Assembly (NCBI GenBank): GCA_023444055.1
Contig: JAEZRV010000071.1
Coordinates: 1 to 35,837, forward strand
Length of the DNA stretch: 35,837 nucleotides
Source: Bacillota bacterium
Lineage (GTDB): Bacteria > Bacillota > Clostridia > Acetivibrionales > DSM-1351
Direction: 5' to 3'
Both the position numbers and the translations under genes were made by a program. The notes below the pieces were generated by a model, which made no database searches, had not been told where the DNA came from, and saw nothing but the letters and a program-made list of their open reading frames with translations. Position 1 is the stretch's first letter; every line of letters begins with the position of its first letter. Positions 6,995 to 14,658 of the stretch are shown in pieces.

Positions 6995-7537
6995 ATGGCA
7001 AGGTTGAAAGATAAGTATAAATCGGAAGCAGTTCCAGCTTTGCAAGCAAAGTTTAAATATAGCAGTTGCATGCAGATACCAAAGCTTGAAAAAGTAGTTC
7101 TTAACATGGGCGTTGGAGAAGTTAAGGATAACCCAAAAGCTATGGATTCGGCTGTTAGTGATATGACGCTAATCACTGGACAAAAGCCGGTTGTAACTAA
7201 GGCGAAGAAGTCAGTAGCAGCGTTTAAATTGAGACAAGGAATGAATATTGGTTGCAAGGTAACATTAAGAGGCGAAAGAATGTATGAGTTTGTTGATAAG
7301 CTCTTTAATGTTGCTATACCTAGAGTAAGAGACTTTAGAGGTGTTTCAAACAATTCTTTTGATGGTAGAGGAAATTACTCATTAGGAATTAAAGAACAGC
7401 TTATATTCCCTGAAGTTGAATATGATAAGGTTGATAAAGTTAGAGGAATGGACATAGTTTTTGTAACGACGGCAAAAAGTGATGAAGAAGCTAGAGAGCT
7501 TTTAAAATTGCTTGGTATGCCATTCAGCCAGAATTAA
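6995..7537 (+). CDS. rplE: 50S ribosomal protein L5
   Basis: 180 residues. L5 binds 5S rRNA and contacts S13 in the 30S head. Typical stretches are KLEKVVLNMGVGEVKDNPKAMD, GQKPVVTKAKKSVAAFKLRQGM and FPEVEYDKVDKVRGMDIVFVTTA. The ATG follows AAGGAGG by 8-9 bases. The frame and ends agree with the usual 179-180 residues. Confidence 0.97.
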   Translation: MARLKDKYKSEAVPALQAKFKYSSCMQIPKLEKVVLNMGVGEVKDNPKAMDSAVSDMTLITGQKPVVTKAKKSVAAFKLRQGMNIGCKVTLRGERMYEFVDKLFNVAIPRVRDFRGVSNNSFDGRGNYSLGIKEQLIFPEVEYDKVDKVRGMDIVFVTTAKSDEEARELLKLLGMPFSQN

Positions 7538-7552
7538 GGAGGGATTTAAGGC

Positions 7553-7738
7553 ATGGCAAAGAAGTCTATGATTATAAAGCAACAGCGTACACCTAAGTTT
7601 AGTACTAGAGGTTACAATAGATGTAAATTATGTGGTAGACCACATGCATACATTAGAAAATTTGGAATTTGCCGTTTGTGCTTTAGAGAATTAGCGTACA
7701 AGGGTCAAATACCTGGCGTTAAGAAGGCAAGCTGGTAA
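7553..7738 (+). CDS. rpsZ: 30S ribosomal protein S14, type Z (zinc-binding)
   Basis: 61 residues, the short zinc-binding form. It holds C24-x2-C27 and C40-x2-C43, a zinc ribbon, within RCKLCGRPHAYIRKFGICRLCFRELA. It starts 15 bases after rplE with a GGAGGG site. Zinc-free paralogues, if any, must lie elsewhere. Confidence 0.97.
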   Translation: MAKKSMIIKQQRTPKFSTRGYNRCKLCGRPHAYIRKFGICRLCFRELAYKGQIPGVKKASW

Positions 7739-7761
7739 TAGTCTGGAAGGAGGTTAAACAT

Positions 7762-8160
7762 ATGCAAATCACTGATGCAATCGCTGATATGTTGACTAGA
7801 ATAAGAAATGCAGGTTCTGCTAAACATGAATCAGTTGATATACCCGCTTCCAACCTTAAAAGGTCAATAGCAACTATATTGCTGGAAGAAGGTTATATAA
7901 AGAATTTTGAGGAAGTTAATGATGGTAAACAAGGTGTTATTAGAGTTAACTTAAAGTATACAAATAACAAGCAGAATGTTATTACTGGAATAAAGAGAAT
8001 AAGTAAACCTGGTTTGAGAGTATATGCTGGTAAAGAAGAATTACCTAAGGTATTAGGTGGACTCGGAATAGCTATAATTTCAACTTCAAGGGGAATAATG
8101 ACTGACAAGAAAGCTAGAACTGAAGGTGTTGGTGGAGAAGTACTAGCATTCGTATGGTAA
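7762..8160 (+). CDS. rpsH: 30S ribosomal protein S8
   Basis: 132 residues. S8 is a primary binder of the 16S central domain and in E. coli represses the spc operon by binding near rplE; whether that holds here cannot be told from the sequence. It begins MQITDAIADMLTRIRNAGSAKHESVDIPASNLK and ends with the conserved ISTSRGIMTDKKARTEGVGGEVLAFVW. AAGGAGG lies 7 bases before the ATG. Confidence 0.97.
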   Translation: MQITDAIADMLTRIRNAGSAKHESVDIPASNLKRSIATILLEEGYIKNFEEVNDGKQGVIRVNLKYTNNKQNVITGIKRISKPGLRVYAGKEELPKVLGGLGIAIISTSRGIMTDKKARTEGVGGEVLAFVW

Positions 8161-8164
8161 AAAA

Positions 8165-8214
8165 CGAATTTTACTTCGTAAAATCCGTTAGGAAAAACAC
8201 TTCGTGTTTTTCCT
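8165..8214. repeat. Two consecutive TTC-triloop palindromes between rpsH and rplF
   Basis: ATTTTAC-TTC-GTAAAAT (8168-8184, plus flanking CG/CG pairs) and AGGAAAAACAC-TTC-GTGTTTTTCCT (8190-8214) are perfect inverted repeats around the same three-base loop. No T-run follows either of them, so neither is a normal terminator. A related ACTTCGTAAAAT is found at 13943-13954. A short palindrome GGCTATATAGCC follows at 8215-8226. Confidence 0.7.
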
Positions 8215-8319
8215 GGCTATATAGCCATTTATAAGCTATATATTTTAATAATACCCAATGAATAGGTCTGAAAAGGGCGAATTTTTCGCTCATAATTTTA
8301 AGAACTGGAGGAATATGAA

Positions 8320-8871
8320 ATGTCAAGAATAGGAAAGTTACCAATAGCTGTTCCTAAGGGAGTAGATGTTAAGCTGGATGGTAACAATGTATTGACTGTA
8401 AAAGGATCCAAAGGAACATTAGTAAAAGAGTTCCACAAGGATATGATTATAAAAGTTGAATCAGATCAGATAGTTGTTGAGAGACCTTCTGATATAAAGA
8501 TGCATAAAGCGCTTCATGGTTTAACAAGAACACTTGTTAACAATATGGTTGAGGGTGTTACAAATGAATTCGCAAAGAATCTTGAAATAAATGGAGTTGG
8601 TTACAGAGCTCAAAAGCAAGGTAAGAAGTTGGTATTAACATTAGGATACTCTCACCCAGTTGAGATGGATGATCCAGATGGAATTACAACTGAAGTACCT
8701 GCACCTAACAAGATAATTGTTAAGGGTATTGATAAGCAAGCTGTTGGAGAGTGGGCAGCGAAGATTCGTGGAAAAAGATTGCCTGAGCCATATAAGGGTA
8801 AGGGTATTAAATACGATACTGAAGTTATCAGACGTAAAGAAGGTAAAACAGGCGGCAAGGGTAAAAAGTAG
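8320..8871 (+). CDS. rplF: 50S ribosomal protein L6
   Basis: 183 residues. L6 binds 23S rRNA near the factor-binding site. It begins SRIGKLPIAVPKGV, has the central HKALHGLTRTLVNNMVEGVT and the C-terminal signature about residues 152-165 (IRGKRLPEPYKGKGIKY). The ATG follows GGAGG. The 159-base gap before it is unusually long for this operon and full of palindromes. Confidence 0.97.
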   Translation: MSRIGKLPIAVPKGVDVKLDGNNVLTVKGSKGTLVKEFHKDMIIKVESDQIVVERPSDIKMHKALHGLTRTLVNNMVEGVTNEFAKNLEINGVGYRAQKQGKKLVLTLGYSHPVEMDDPDGITTEVPAPNKIIVKGIDKQAVGEWAAKIRGKRLPEPYKGKGIKYDTEVIRRKEGKTGGKGKK

Positions 8872-8888
8872 AAAGGAGATGAGAGTAA

Positions 8889-9257
8889 ATGATTAATAAA
8901 CAAAACAGGAACGAAATTAGAGTTAGAAAGCATTTTAGAGTACGTAAAAAAATCAGTGGAACTCAAGAACGTCCAAGAATGAACGTTTTTAGAAGTTTAA
9001 ATAATATCTATGTTCAAATTATTGATGATACAAATGGTAATACTCTTGTATCCGCTTCAACCCTTGATTCAGCTATTAAAGGAAAAGTTGCTAACGGTGG
9101 AAACAAGGAAGCAGCTAAAGAAGTTGGAAAATTGATAGCTTCTAAAGCTATTGAAAAGGGTATAAAGCAAGTTGTATTTGATAGAGGCGGTTATATCTAT
9201 CATGGAAGAGTTAAAGAACTTGCGGATGCTGCTAGAGAAGCAGGTTTGGATTTCTAA
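8889..9257 (+). CDS. rplR: 50S ribosomal protein L18
   Basis: 122 residues, standard. L18 binds 5S rRNA with L5 and L25-type proteins. It has a basic N-terminal arm (RNEIRVRKHFRVRKKISGTQERPRMNVFRS) and the ending VVFDRGGYIYHGRVKELADAAREAGLDF typical of the family. AAAGGAGATGAG precedes the ATG. Confidence 0.97.
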   Translation: MINKQNRNEIRVRKHFRVRKKISGTQERPRMNVFRSLNNIYVQIIDDTNGNTLVSASTLDSAIKGKVANGGNKEAAKEVGKLIASKAIEKGIKQVVFDRGGYIYHGRVKELADAAREAGLDF

Positions 9258-9275
9258 GAGAAGGAGGGGAATACA

Positions 9276-9779
9276 TTGCAACGAATTGATGCTAACACTT
9301 TAGGTGAACTTAAAGAAAAAGTTGTTAATATAGGTCGTGTAACGAAGGTTGTTAAAGGTGGTAGAAACTTCCGTTTTAGCGCACTTGTTGTTGTTGGAGA
9401 TGAAAACGGTTATGTTGGTAGCGGTATGGGAAAAGCAGCCGAAATTCCTGAAGCTATTCGTAAGGGTATTGAAGATGCAAAGAAAAATCTCATTAAAGTT
9501 CCATTAGTTGATACTACAATTCCACACGAAGCTGTTGGAGTTTTCGGAGCAGGTAAAGTATTGCTCAAACCAGCAGGAGAAGGAACTGGAGTTATTGCCG
9601 GCGGACCTGTTAGAGCTGTACTAGAACTTGCAGGAATACACGATATTAGAACGAAGTCACTAGGATCTAACAATCCTATAAATATGGTTAATGCTACTAT
9701 CAAGGGTCTTTCACAGTTAAAGACAGTTGAAGAGGTTGCTAGACTTCGCGGAAAAAATGCAGAAGAAATTCTAGGATAG
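9276..9779 (+). CDS. rpsE: 30S ribosomal protein S5
   Basis: 167 residues from a TTG with AAGGAGGGG 8 bases upstream. S5 shapes the decoding region and the mRNA entry. The double-stranded RNA-binding-like domain (EKVVNIGRVTKVVKGGRNFRFSALVVVGD) and the GVIAGGPVRAVLELAGIHDIRTKSLGSNNPINMV segment are characteristic. No odd features were seen. Confidence 0.97.
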   Translation: MQRIDANTLGELKEKVVNIGRVTKVVKGGRNFRFSALVVVGDENGYVGSGMGKAAEIPEAIRKGIEDAKKNLIKVPLVDTTIPHEAVGVFGAGKVLLKPAGEGTGVIAGGPVRAVLELAGIHDIRTKSLGSNNPINMVNATIKGLSQLKTVEEVARLRGKNAEEILG

Positions 9780-9790
9780 GGGGAACATTA

Positions 9791-9970
9791 ATGGCTAAGT
9801 TAAAGATAACTCTAAAACGAAGCACAAATAAGGCTGTTGCAGGTCAAAAAGCAACTGTAAAAGCGCTTGGTTTGGGTAAAATCAATACTTCTGTTGAGCA
9901 AAATGATAACCCTCAAATTAGAGGTATGATAAATAAAGTTTCACATCTTGTAAGTGTAGAAGAAATATAA
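9791..9970 (+). CDS. rpmD: 50S ribosomal protein L30
   Basis: 59 residues, normal for L30. It begins MAKLKITLKRSTNKAVAGQKATVKALGLGK and ends NKVSHLVSVEEI, both family features. It begins 11 bases after rpsE, with AGGGGGAA as ribosome-binding site, and is followed 14 bases later by rplO. The gene is short but its position in the spc operon is canonical. Confidence 0.95.
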   Translation: MAKLKITLKRSTNKAVAGQKATVKALGLGKINTSVEQNDNPQIRGMINKVSHLVSVEEI

Positions 9971-9984
9971 GGGAGGTGTAGTCA

Positions 9985-10428
9985 ATGAAATTATTTGAAT
10001 TACAGCCTGCTCCTGGATCAAAAAAACTACCTAATAGAAAAGGTAGAGGTATAGGCACTGGTAATGGTAAAACAGGCGGCAAAGGTCATAAAGGACAGAA
10101 TGCACGTGCTGGCGGCGGCGTTAGACCAGGTTTTGAAGGTGGTCAAATGCCTTTATATATGAGATTACCAAAAAGAGGATTCAATAACTATGAGTTTGCA
10201 ACTAAATATACAGAAGTAAATATATCTCAATTGAATATATTTGAAGACGGTACTGTTGTAAATGAAGAGCTATTAAAATCATCTGGCCTTGCTAAAAAGA
10301 TTATTGATGGAGTAGTTATTTTAGGCAATGGTGAATTAAATAAGAAACTAACAGTTCAAGCGGCTAAATTTACGAAGACAGCTATTACAAAGATAGAAGC
10401 TGTAGGAGGAAAGGTCGAGGTGGTATAA
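9985..10428 (+). CDS. rplO: 50S ribosomal protein L15
   Basis: 147 residues. L15 is a late-assembly 50S protein with a long extended N-terminal arm, visible as the glycine/lysine-rich segment GRGIGTGNGKTGGKGHKGQNARAGGGVRPGFEGG. The globular C-terminal half follows. GGGAGGTG precedes the ATG. The stop codon is directly followed by the secY start. Confidence 0.97.
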   Translation: MKLFELQPAPGSKKLPNRKGRGIGTGNGKTGGKGHKGQNARAGGGVRPGFEGGQMPLYMRLPKRGFNNYEFATKYTEVNISQLNIFEDGTVVNEELLKSSGLAKKIIDGVVILGNGELNKKLTVQAAKFTKTAITKIEAVGGKVEVV

Positions 10429-11721
10429 GTGGGTGGTATGTTGGATACACTTAAGAATTCCTGGAAAATACCTGATTTGAGAAGGAAACTCCTTATTACG
10501 ATAGGTTTGCTTATTGTTTTTAGGTTGGGCTCAAGACTTCCTGTACCTGGCCTTGACCCTGCTGCTTTTGCAAAACTTCTTAGTAGCGGAGGACAGTTAT
10601 TTAGTTTTCTTGATGTAATTGGTGGTGGTGCTTTTTCAAATGCAACAATTTTCGCTATGAGTATAACACCTTATGTTAATTCATCAATTATAATGCAGCT
10701 TTTGACAATTGCTATACCTAGGTTGGAACAGTTGTCAAAGGAGGGCGAAGAAGGCAGGAAAAAGATTGGCCAATGGATAAGATATGTAACAGTTATACTG
10801 GCGTTTTTACAGGCAACAGCTATTACACTTGGTTTGAGATCTTCACTTGTTTCAGGACTTAACGTTATGACCTTCATTACAGTTACACTTACACTCACAG
10901 CTGGTACTGCGTTCTTGATGTGGCTTGGCGAACAAATCACTGAATATGGTATTGGTAATGGTATTTCAATGATAATTTTTGCTGGTATAGTTTCATCAGC
11001 ACCAACAGGTGCTATGTACCTTATCAACAATTACCAACTCGGAAATCTTGGTACTGGATTCTTAGGAATTTTAAGTATCATAGGTATTCTAATAGTCTTT
11101 GTTGTTATAATTGCTTGTGTTGTTTGGGTTAACCAAGCTGAAAGACGTATACCTGTACAGTATGCTAAAAGAGTTGTTGGAAGAAAGGTTTATGGAGGAC
11201 AGAGTACTCATTTACCTATTAAAGTAAATTGGGCTGGCGTTATTCCGATAATATTTGCAATGTCAATTATGATGTTACCATCAACAATTGTTGGATTTTT
11301 TGGTTCAAACTCAGAAAATGCATTTCTTGTGTTTATGAAAAATTGGCCATCACATTGGACTTACGCAATCTTCTACGGTATACTTATCGTTGCGTTTACA
11401 TTCTTCTACACATATGTTCAGTTCAATCCAATTGAGTTGGCAAATAATATGAAGAAGAACGGCGGATTTATCCCTGGTATAAGGCCTGGTAAACCAACAT
11501 CAGAATATATCGCTAAGGTTTTAAATAGGATAACATGGTTCGGTGCACTTTTCCTTGCTGCGATATCAATATTCCCATATGTAATCGTTTGGATAACTGA
11601 TGTACAGGGCGTATGGTTTGCCGGAACAAGTGTATTGATTTTGGTAGGTGTAGCACTTGATACTGTTAGACAGATTGAGTCACAAATGCTAACTAGACAC
11701 TATAAAGGATTCTTAGAATAA
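10429..11721 (+). CDS. secY: Protein translocase subunit SecY
   Basis: 430 residues, ten transmembrane helices, the channel subunit of the Sec translocon in the cytoplasmic membrane. Seen: the plug region GGGAFSNATIFAMSITPYVNSSIIMQLL, the cytoplasmic loops with RRIPVQYAKR and NPIELANNMKKNGGFIPGIRPGKPT, and the C-terminal RQIESQMLTRHYKGFL. The start is taken as the GTG at 10429, right behind the rplO stop, with GAGGTGG 5-6 bases upstream; the ATG at 10438 (MLDTLKNSW) is an alternative. Co-transcribed with ribosomal genes as usual. Confidence 0.96.
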   Translation: MGGMLDTLKNSWKIPDLRRKLLITIGLLIVFRLGSRLPVPGLDPAAFAKLLSSGGQLFSFLDVIGGGAFSNATIFAMSITPYVNSSIIMQLLTIAIPRLEQLSKEGEEGRKKIGQWIRYVTVILAFLQATAITLGLRSSLVSGLNVMTFITVTLTLTAGTAFLMWLGEQITEYGIGNGISMIIFAGIVSSAPTGAMYLINNYQLGNLGTGFLGILSIIGILIVFVVIIACVVWVNQAERRIPVQYAKRVVGRKVYGGQSTHLPIKVNWAGVIPIIFAMSIMMLPSTIVGFFGSNSENAFLVFMKNWPSHWTYAIFYGILIVAFTFFYTYVQFNPIELANNMKKNGGFIPGIRPGKPTSEYIAKVLNRITWFGALFLAAISIFPYVIVWITDVQGVWFAGTSVLILVGVALDTVRQIESQMLTRHYKGFLE

Positions 11722-11783
11722 AATAATATATATTTTTTTAAGGTATCTTAATTATGTATTAGATAAGTATTAATAATTGTTTG

Positions 11784-11807
11784 GGGTTTATGATACGTCA
11801 TAAACCC
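11784..11807. other. Perfect 10-bp hairpin between secY and adk
   Basis: GGGTTTATGA (11784-11793) and TCATAAACCC (11798-11807) form a perfect stem with a TACG loop. On the plus strand no T-run follows, so it is a poor terminator; it may slow or protect the 3' end of the secY message, or be a protein-binding palindrome. The surrounding 220 bases hold no gene. Confidence 0.55.
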
Positions 11808-11942
11808 TAAACTTAGTATTAGGCATTTTATATTTATGATAATTAACATGAATTAAAATGGAACTGATTTTATGCAAGGGGGGGAAAAAGTCCAACTGAA
11901 TACTTTTACTGTTTTTACCGGTAAGAGAGTATGGACATATTT

Positions 11943-12587
11943 ATGAAAGTTATATTATTAGGTGCACCAGGTGCGGGTAAGGGAACTCAAGCTAAATTAT
12001 TAGCTGAGAAATTAAATATACCACATATTTCAACTGGTGACATATTTAGAGCAAATATAAAGGGTAATACACCATTAGGAATCAAAGTAAAGGAATTTAT
12101 GGACAAAGGTGAGCTTGTTCCAGATGAACTTACTGTTGAAATTGTTAAAGATAGATTATTAAATGATGATTGTTCAAAAGGATATATTTTGGATGGATTT
12201 CCGAGAACAATTCCTCAAGCAGAATATTTGGACAAAGTTCTAAAAGAAATGAACACTTCAATTGATGTAGCACTTTTAATCGATGTTAAGGATGAAGACA
12301 TTATAACGAGAATGTCTGGAAGGCGTGTATGTATCAATTGTGGGGCAACATATAATATTGTTTTTAACCCTACAAAGGTTGAAGGTATTTGTGATGTTTG
12401 TAATTCGCCAGTAATTCAGAGAGCAGATGATTCTGCAGAAACTGTATTAAATAGGTTGACAACATATCATAATCAAACTCAACCACTAATTGATTACTAT
12501 AAGGAATCAGATAAACTTGTAGTGGCAGAAGGCGCTGGCGAAGTTAAAGAAACTACTGAAAGGGTTTTTAAAGCATTGGCTATTTAA
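11943..12587 (+). CDS. adk: Adenylate kinase, zinc-lid type
   Basis: 214 residues; catalyses ATP + AMP to two ADP. P-loop GAPGAGKGTQ (residues 7-16), the AMP-site segment STGDIFRA, DGFPRT, and a long LID with four cysteines C130/C133/C150/C153, a structural zinc site typical of Gram-positive Adk. The ATG at 11943 matches the family start (MKVILLGAPGAGKG); an in-frame ATG at 11931 would add four residues. Neither has a strong ribosome-binding site, so the start is less certain than the gene. It sits in its canonical place after secY. Confidence 0.95.
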   Translation: MKVILLGAPGAGKGTQAKLLAEKLNIPHISTGDIFRANIKGNTPLGIKVKEFMDKGELVPDELTVEIVKDRLLNDDCSKGYILDGFPRTIPQAEYLDKVLKEMNTSIDVALLIDVKDEDIITRMSGRRVCINCGATYNIVFNPTKVEGICDVCNSPVIQRADDSAETVLNRLTTYHNQTQPLIDYYKESDKLVVAEGAGEVKETTERVFKALAI

Positions 12588-12680
12588 CAATTTTACTATT
12601 AAGTAAAAAGTAGAGATTGATTAATGTTAAAGTGTGTAAATTTATTATACTTAATTATTTGAATTATTAAAAAGTACACT

Positions 12681-12705
12681 ATTCCTGGGGGCATCACCCA
12701 GGAAT
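12681..12705. other. 9-bp hairpin downstream of adk
   Basis: ATTCCTGGG (12681-12689) pairs perfectly with CCCAGGAAT (12697-12705), loop GGCATCA. No T-run follows on the plus strand. It may mark the 3' end of the adk message ahead of the decayed map sequence. Confidence 0.5.
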
Positions 12706-12769
12706 AGAAATAAAATGCCAAATAATATGATATTAAAAGGTAATTCACATCTTTTTAGTAGCAATTTAT

Positions 12770-12895
12770 GAAGTATCGTTTTTCACTGCGAGTATAAGCA
12801 CATTAGCCAATGAACATAGACATATGCCTTACTAGGTTTAAACATACTAAAAGATGGCGATATTATTAGAATAGATATTGGTGTATATAACAATA
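12770..12895 (+). pseudogene. map: Remnant of methionine aminopeptidase (map)
   Basis: Between adk and the KOW gene, exactly where map lies in this operon in other Firmicutes, short stretches still translate to Map: ASISTLANE at 12788-12814 (compare ASICxSVNEE) and, in another frame, LGLNILKDGDIIRIDIGVY at 12832-12888 (compare PGLKVLKDGDIVxIDVGV). The latter includes the aspartate that binds metal in the active enzyme. Frames are shifted between the two pieces and stop codons follow at once (12898 onward). N- and C-terminal parts are not recognisable. Map is essential, so another copy must exist elsewhere in the genome. Confidence 0.8.
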
Positions 12896-13062
12896 GCCTT
12901 AACCGATTATAAATACGGATATTTATTTAGTTGAAATACTAGAAAATAAATGAAGTGTTATTCAATAAATGGTTTATTATCAGACCAATGTAAGCGCCGA
13001 GGCAATAACAGATTGCAATTCATTAATATTGACAAAGTTCAAAAAGTTTTTTAAATAAGCTA

Positions 13063-13091
13063 TTGTTATTATTTTTGTTTTGATGTATAAT
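13063..13091 (+). promoter_or_regulatory. Promoter for the KOW gene-infA-rpmJ segment
   Basis: TTGTTA (13063-13068) and a perfect TATAAT (13086-13091) at 17-base spacing, 45 bases before the KOW gene. A second -35-like TTGACA lies at 13029-13034. This would allow expression of the alpha operon independent of the upstream spc transcript, fitting the decay of the map region. Confidence 0.65.
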
Positions 13092-13136
13092 TTATAATTG
13101 GTTTGAGTGTGAATCTAGAATATGAGGTGACTAAGC

Positions 13137-13418
13137 TTGAATGTAGTCCTGGGACAGGTTGTATTTTCAAAAGCAGGGCGCGATAATGGAAAGGCTTTTA
13201 TAATTACAGAGATTATAGATTCTGATTATGTATATATTAGTGACGGTAATCTTCGAAGAGTAGAAAATCCAAAAAAGAAGAAAATCAAACACTTAGTTAT
13301 TACTAAAGATATTATAGATGCGATAGTCCAGAAGACCTCTTCTGATATTAGAATTACAAATGCTGATATTAGGAAAGCACTTTTAGAAATAAATAATTCT
13401 AAAAATATTGATGAATGA
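13137..13418 (+). CDS. KOW domain RNA-binding protein, L14e/L6e/L27e-like
   Basis: 93 residues from a TTG with GAGGTGA 6 bases upstream. The N-terminal half (VVLGQVVFSKAGRDNGKAFIITEIIDSDYVYISDG, then NLRRVENPKKKKIKHL) is a KOW-like SH3 barrel as in archaeal/eukaryotic L14e and its bacterial relatives. A gene of this kind is regularly found between map and infA in Firmicutes; its precise role (ribosome-associated RNA binding is likely) is not established. The C-terminal third is a short charged helix. Confidence 0.85.
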   Translation: MNVVLGQVVFSKAGRDNGKAFIITEIIDSDYVYISDGNLRRVENPKKKKIKHLVITKDIIDAIVQKTSSDIRITNADIRKALLEINNSKNIDE

Positions 13419-13478
13419 TTATCTGCTTTAATGTTTTTATTTATATAAATATTTCCACCCTTTGGAGGAGGTGTTAGT

Positions 13479-13697
13479 TTGGCAAAAGATGATGTTATAG
13501 AGGTTGAAGGAACTGTTGTTGAGTCATTACCGAACGCAATGTTTCAAGTAGAATTAGAGAATGGGCACAAGGTACTTGCTCATATTTCAGGTAAACTTAG
13601 AATGAACTTTATTAGGATTCTTCCTGGAGATAAGGTAACTCTTGAATTATCACCATACGATCTCACTAGGGGAAGAATTACATGGCGAGCTAAATAA
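13479..13697 (+). CDS. infA: Translation initiation factor IF-1
   Basis: 72 residues, the standard length. IF-1 occupies the A site of the 30S subunit during initiation. An OB-fold (VIEVEGTVVESLPNAMFQVELENGHKVLAHISGKLRMNFIRILPGDKVTLELSPYDLTRGRITWR) covers the whole protein. TTG start with GGAGGAGG upstream. Confidence 0.97.
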   Translation: MAKDDVIEVEGTVVESLPNAMFQVELENGHKVLAHISGKLRMNFIRILPGDKVTLELSPYDLTRGRITWRAK

Positions 13698-13804
13698 TAC
13701 ATACCTTTATTATTATGGTCAATGACTAGACGGAAAAGGTATTATTAAAAATAGATAAAATAATATATGTAAATTTTTTTTCTTACCATAAGGAGGTTAT
13801 TGTA

Positions 13805-13918
13805 ATGAAAGTTAAACCATCAGTTAAGCCTATTTGTGAAAAGTGTAAGATTATTAAGAGAAAAGGCAGAGTAATGGTTATCTGCGAAAATCCAAAGCAC
13901 AAGCAAAAACAGGGTTAA
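13805..13918 (+). CDS. rpmJ: 50S ribosomal protein L36, zinc-binding form
   Basis: 37 residues, the smallest protein of the large subunit. It begins MKVKPSVKPICEKCK and has the zinc ligands C11, C14, C27 and H32. AAGGAGG precedes the ATG at 13805 by 8 bases. Position between infA and rpsM is canonical. Confidence 0.97.
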   Translation: MKVKPSVKPICEKCKIIKRKGRVMVICENPKHKQKQG

Positions 13919-14268
13919 TAGAAAACCCACTAAGTATTTTTAACTTCGTAAAATTTCATCAAGAAGCGGCTGAACATAGAATTTTATTCATTGAATTTCA
14001 TTCGTAAGAATTTTTAATTCATAGAATTAACAATTCAATTGAAGTATCCCAATTTCTTTGTTTTTCTTGCTGATATTTTAAATATTTGACGATATCGTAT
14101 GGACATTGTAGCCTATGGGAATGGCGTTTGTATCTACATCATTGACCATGCGGTGGAGAATTAGTATGAAATCGCGAAGCATTCAAAGATAAACTTCGCG
14201 TTTCAAAAAGCCAAAGGCTTTTTGAAGTAATCTGTAACATGAGAATTTTATTGGAGGTGTACGATAAG
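13919..14268. other. Long palindrome-rich gap between rpmJ and rpsM
   Basis: About 350 bases without a gene. It contains a copy of ACTTCGTAAAAT (13943-13954, also in the rpsH-rplF gap), the hairpin CGCGAAG/CTTCGCG (14173-14179 with 14194-14200, extended by GAA/TTC), and TTCAAAAAGCC-AAA-GGCTTTTTGAA (14202-14226), an 11-bp stem with a three-base loop. The gap is usually short in Firmicutes, so these palindromes look like insertions. Confidence 0.6.
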
Positions 14269-14637
14269 ATGGCACGTATTGCCGGAGTTGATTTACCCAG
14301 AGAAAAAAGGGTAGAAATTGGTCTCACTTATATCTTTGGAATAGGTAGAGCTAAGTCTAATGAAATACTTCAAAAGACTAGCATTAGCCCTGACACAAGA
14401 GTAAGAGATTTGACTGATGATGAAGTAAATAAACTTAGAGATGTTATTGACAAAGAGTTTAAGGTTGAAGGTGACCTAAGAAGAGAAGTAGCTTTAAATA
14501 TCAAGCGTCTTATAGAAATTGGATGCTACAGAGGAAGAAGACATAGAATGGGTCTTCCAGTTAGAGGTCAACGTACAAAGACAAATGCGAGGACTAGAAA
14601 AGGGCCTTCAAAGCCTGTTAGCGGTAAAAAGAAATAG
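14269..14637 (+). CDS. rpsM: 30S ribosomal protein S13
   Basis: 122 residues from the ATG at 14269, which follows GGAGGTG; an in-frame ATG at 14239 would place this site inside the gene. It begins MARIAGVDLPREKRVEIGLTYIFGIG (helix-two-turn-helix) and ends in the basic tail RGQRTKTNARTRKGPSKPVSGKKK that touches the P-site tRNA. S13 forms bridges to the 50S subunit via L5. Confidence 0.97.
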   Translation: MARIAGVDLPREKRVEIGLTYIFGIGRAKSNEILQKTSISPDTRVRDLTDDEVNKLRDVIDKEFKVEGDLRREVALNIKRLIEIGCYRGRRHRMGLPVRGQRTKTNARTRKGPSKPVSGKKK

Positions 14638-14658
14638 TTAAAGGAGGTTTGCAAACAC

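Noticed and set aside
8190..8214. rpsH-rplF hairpin as an intrinsic terminator
   Set aside because: Perfect stem but no T-run behind it, and it would cut the spc operon in half.
11784..11807. secY-adk hairpin as a terminator
   Set aside because: No T-run on the plus strand; an A/T mixture follows, so termination would be weak.
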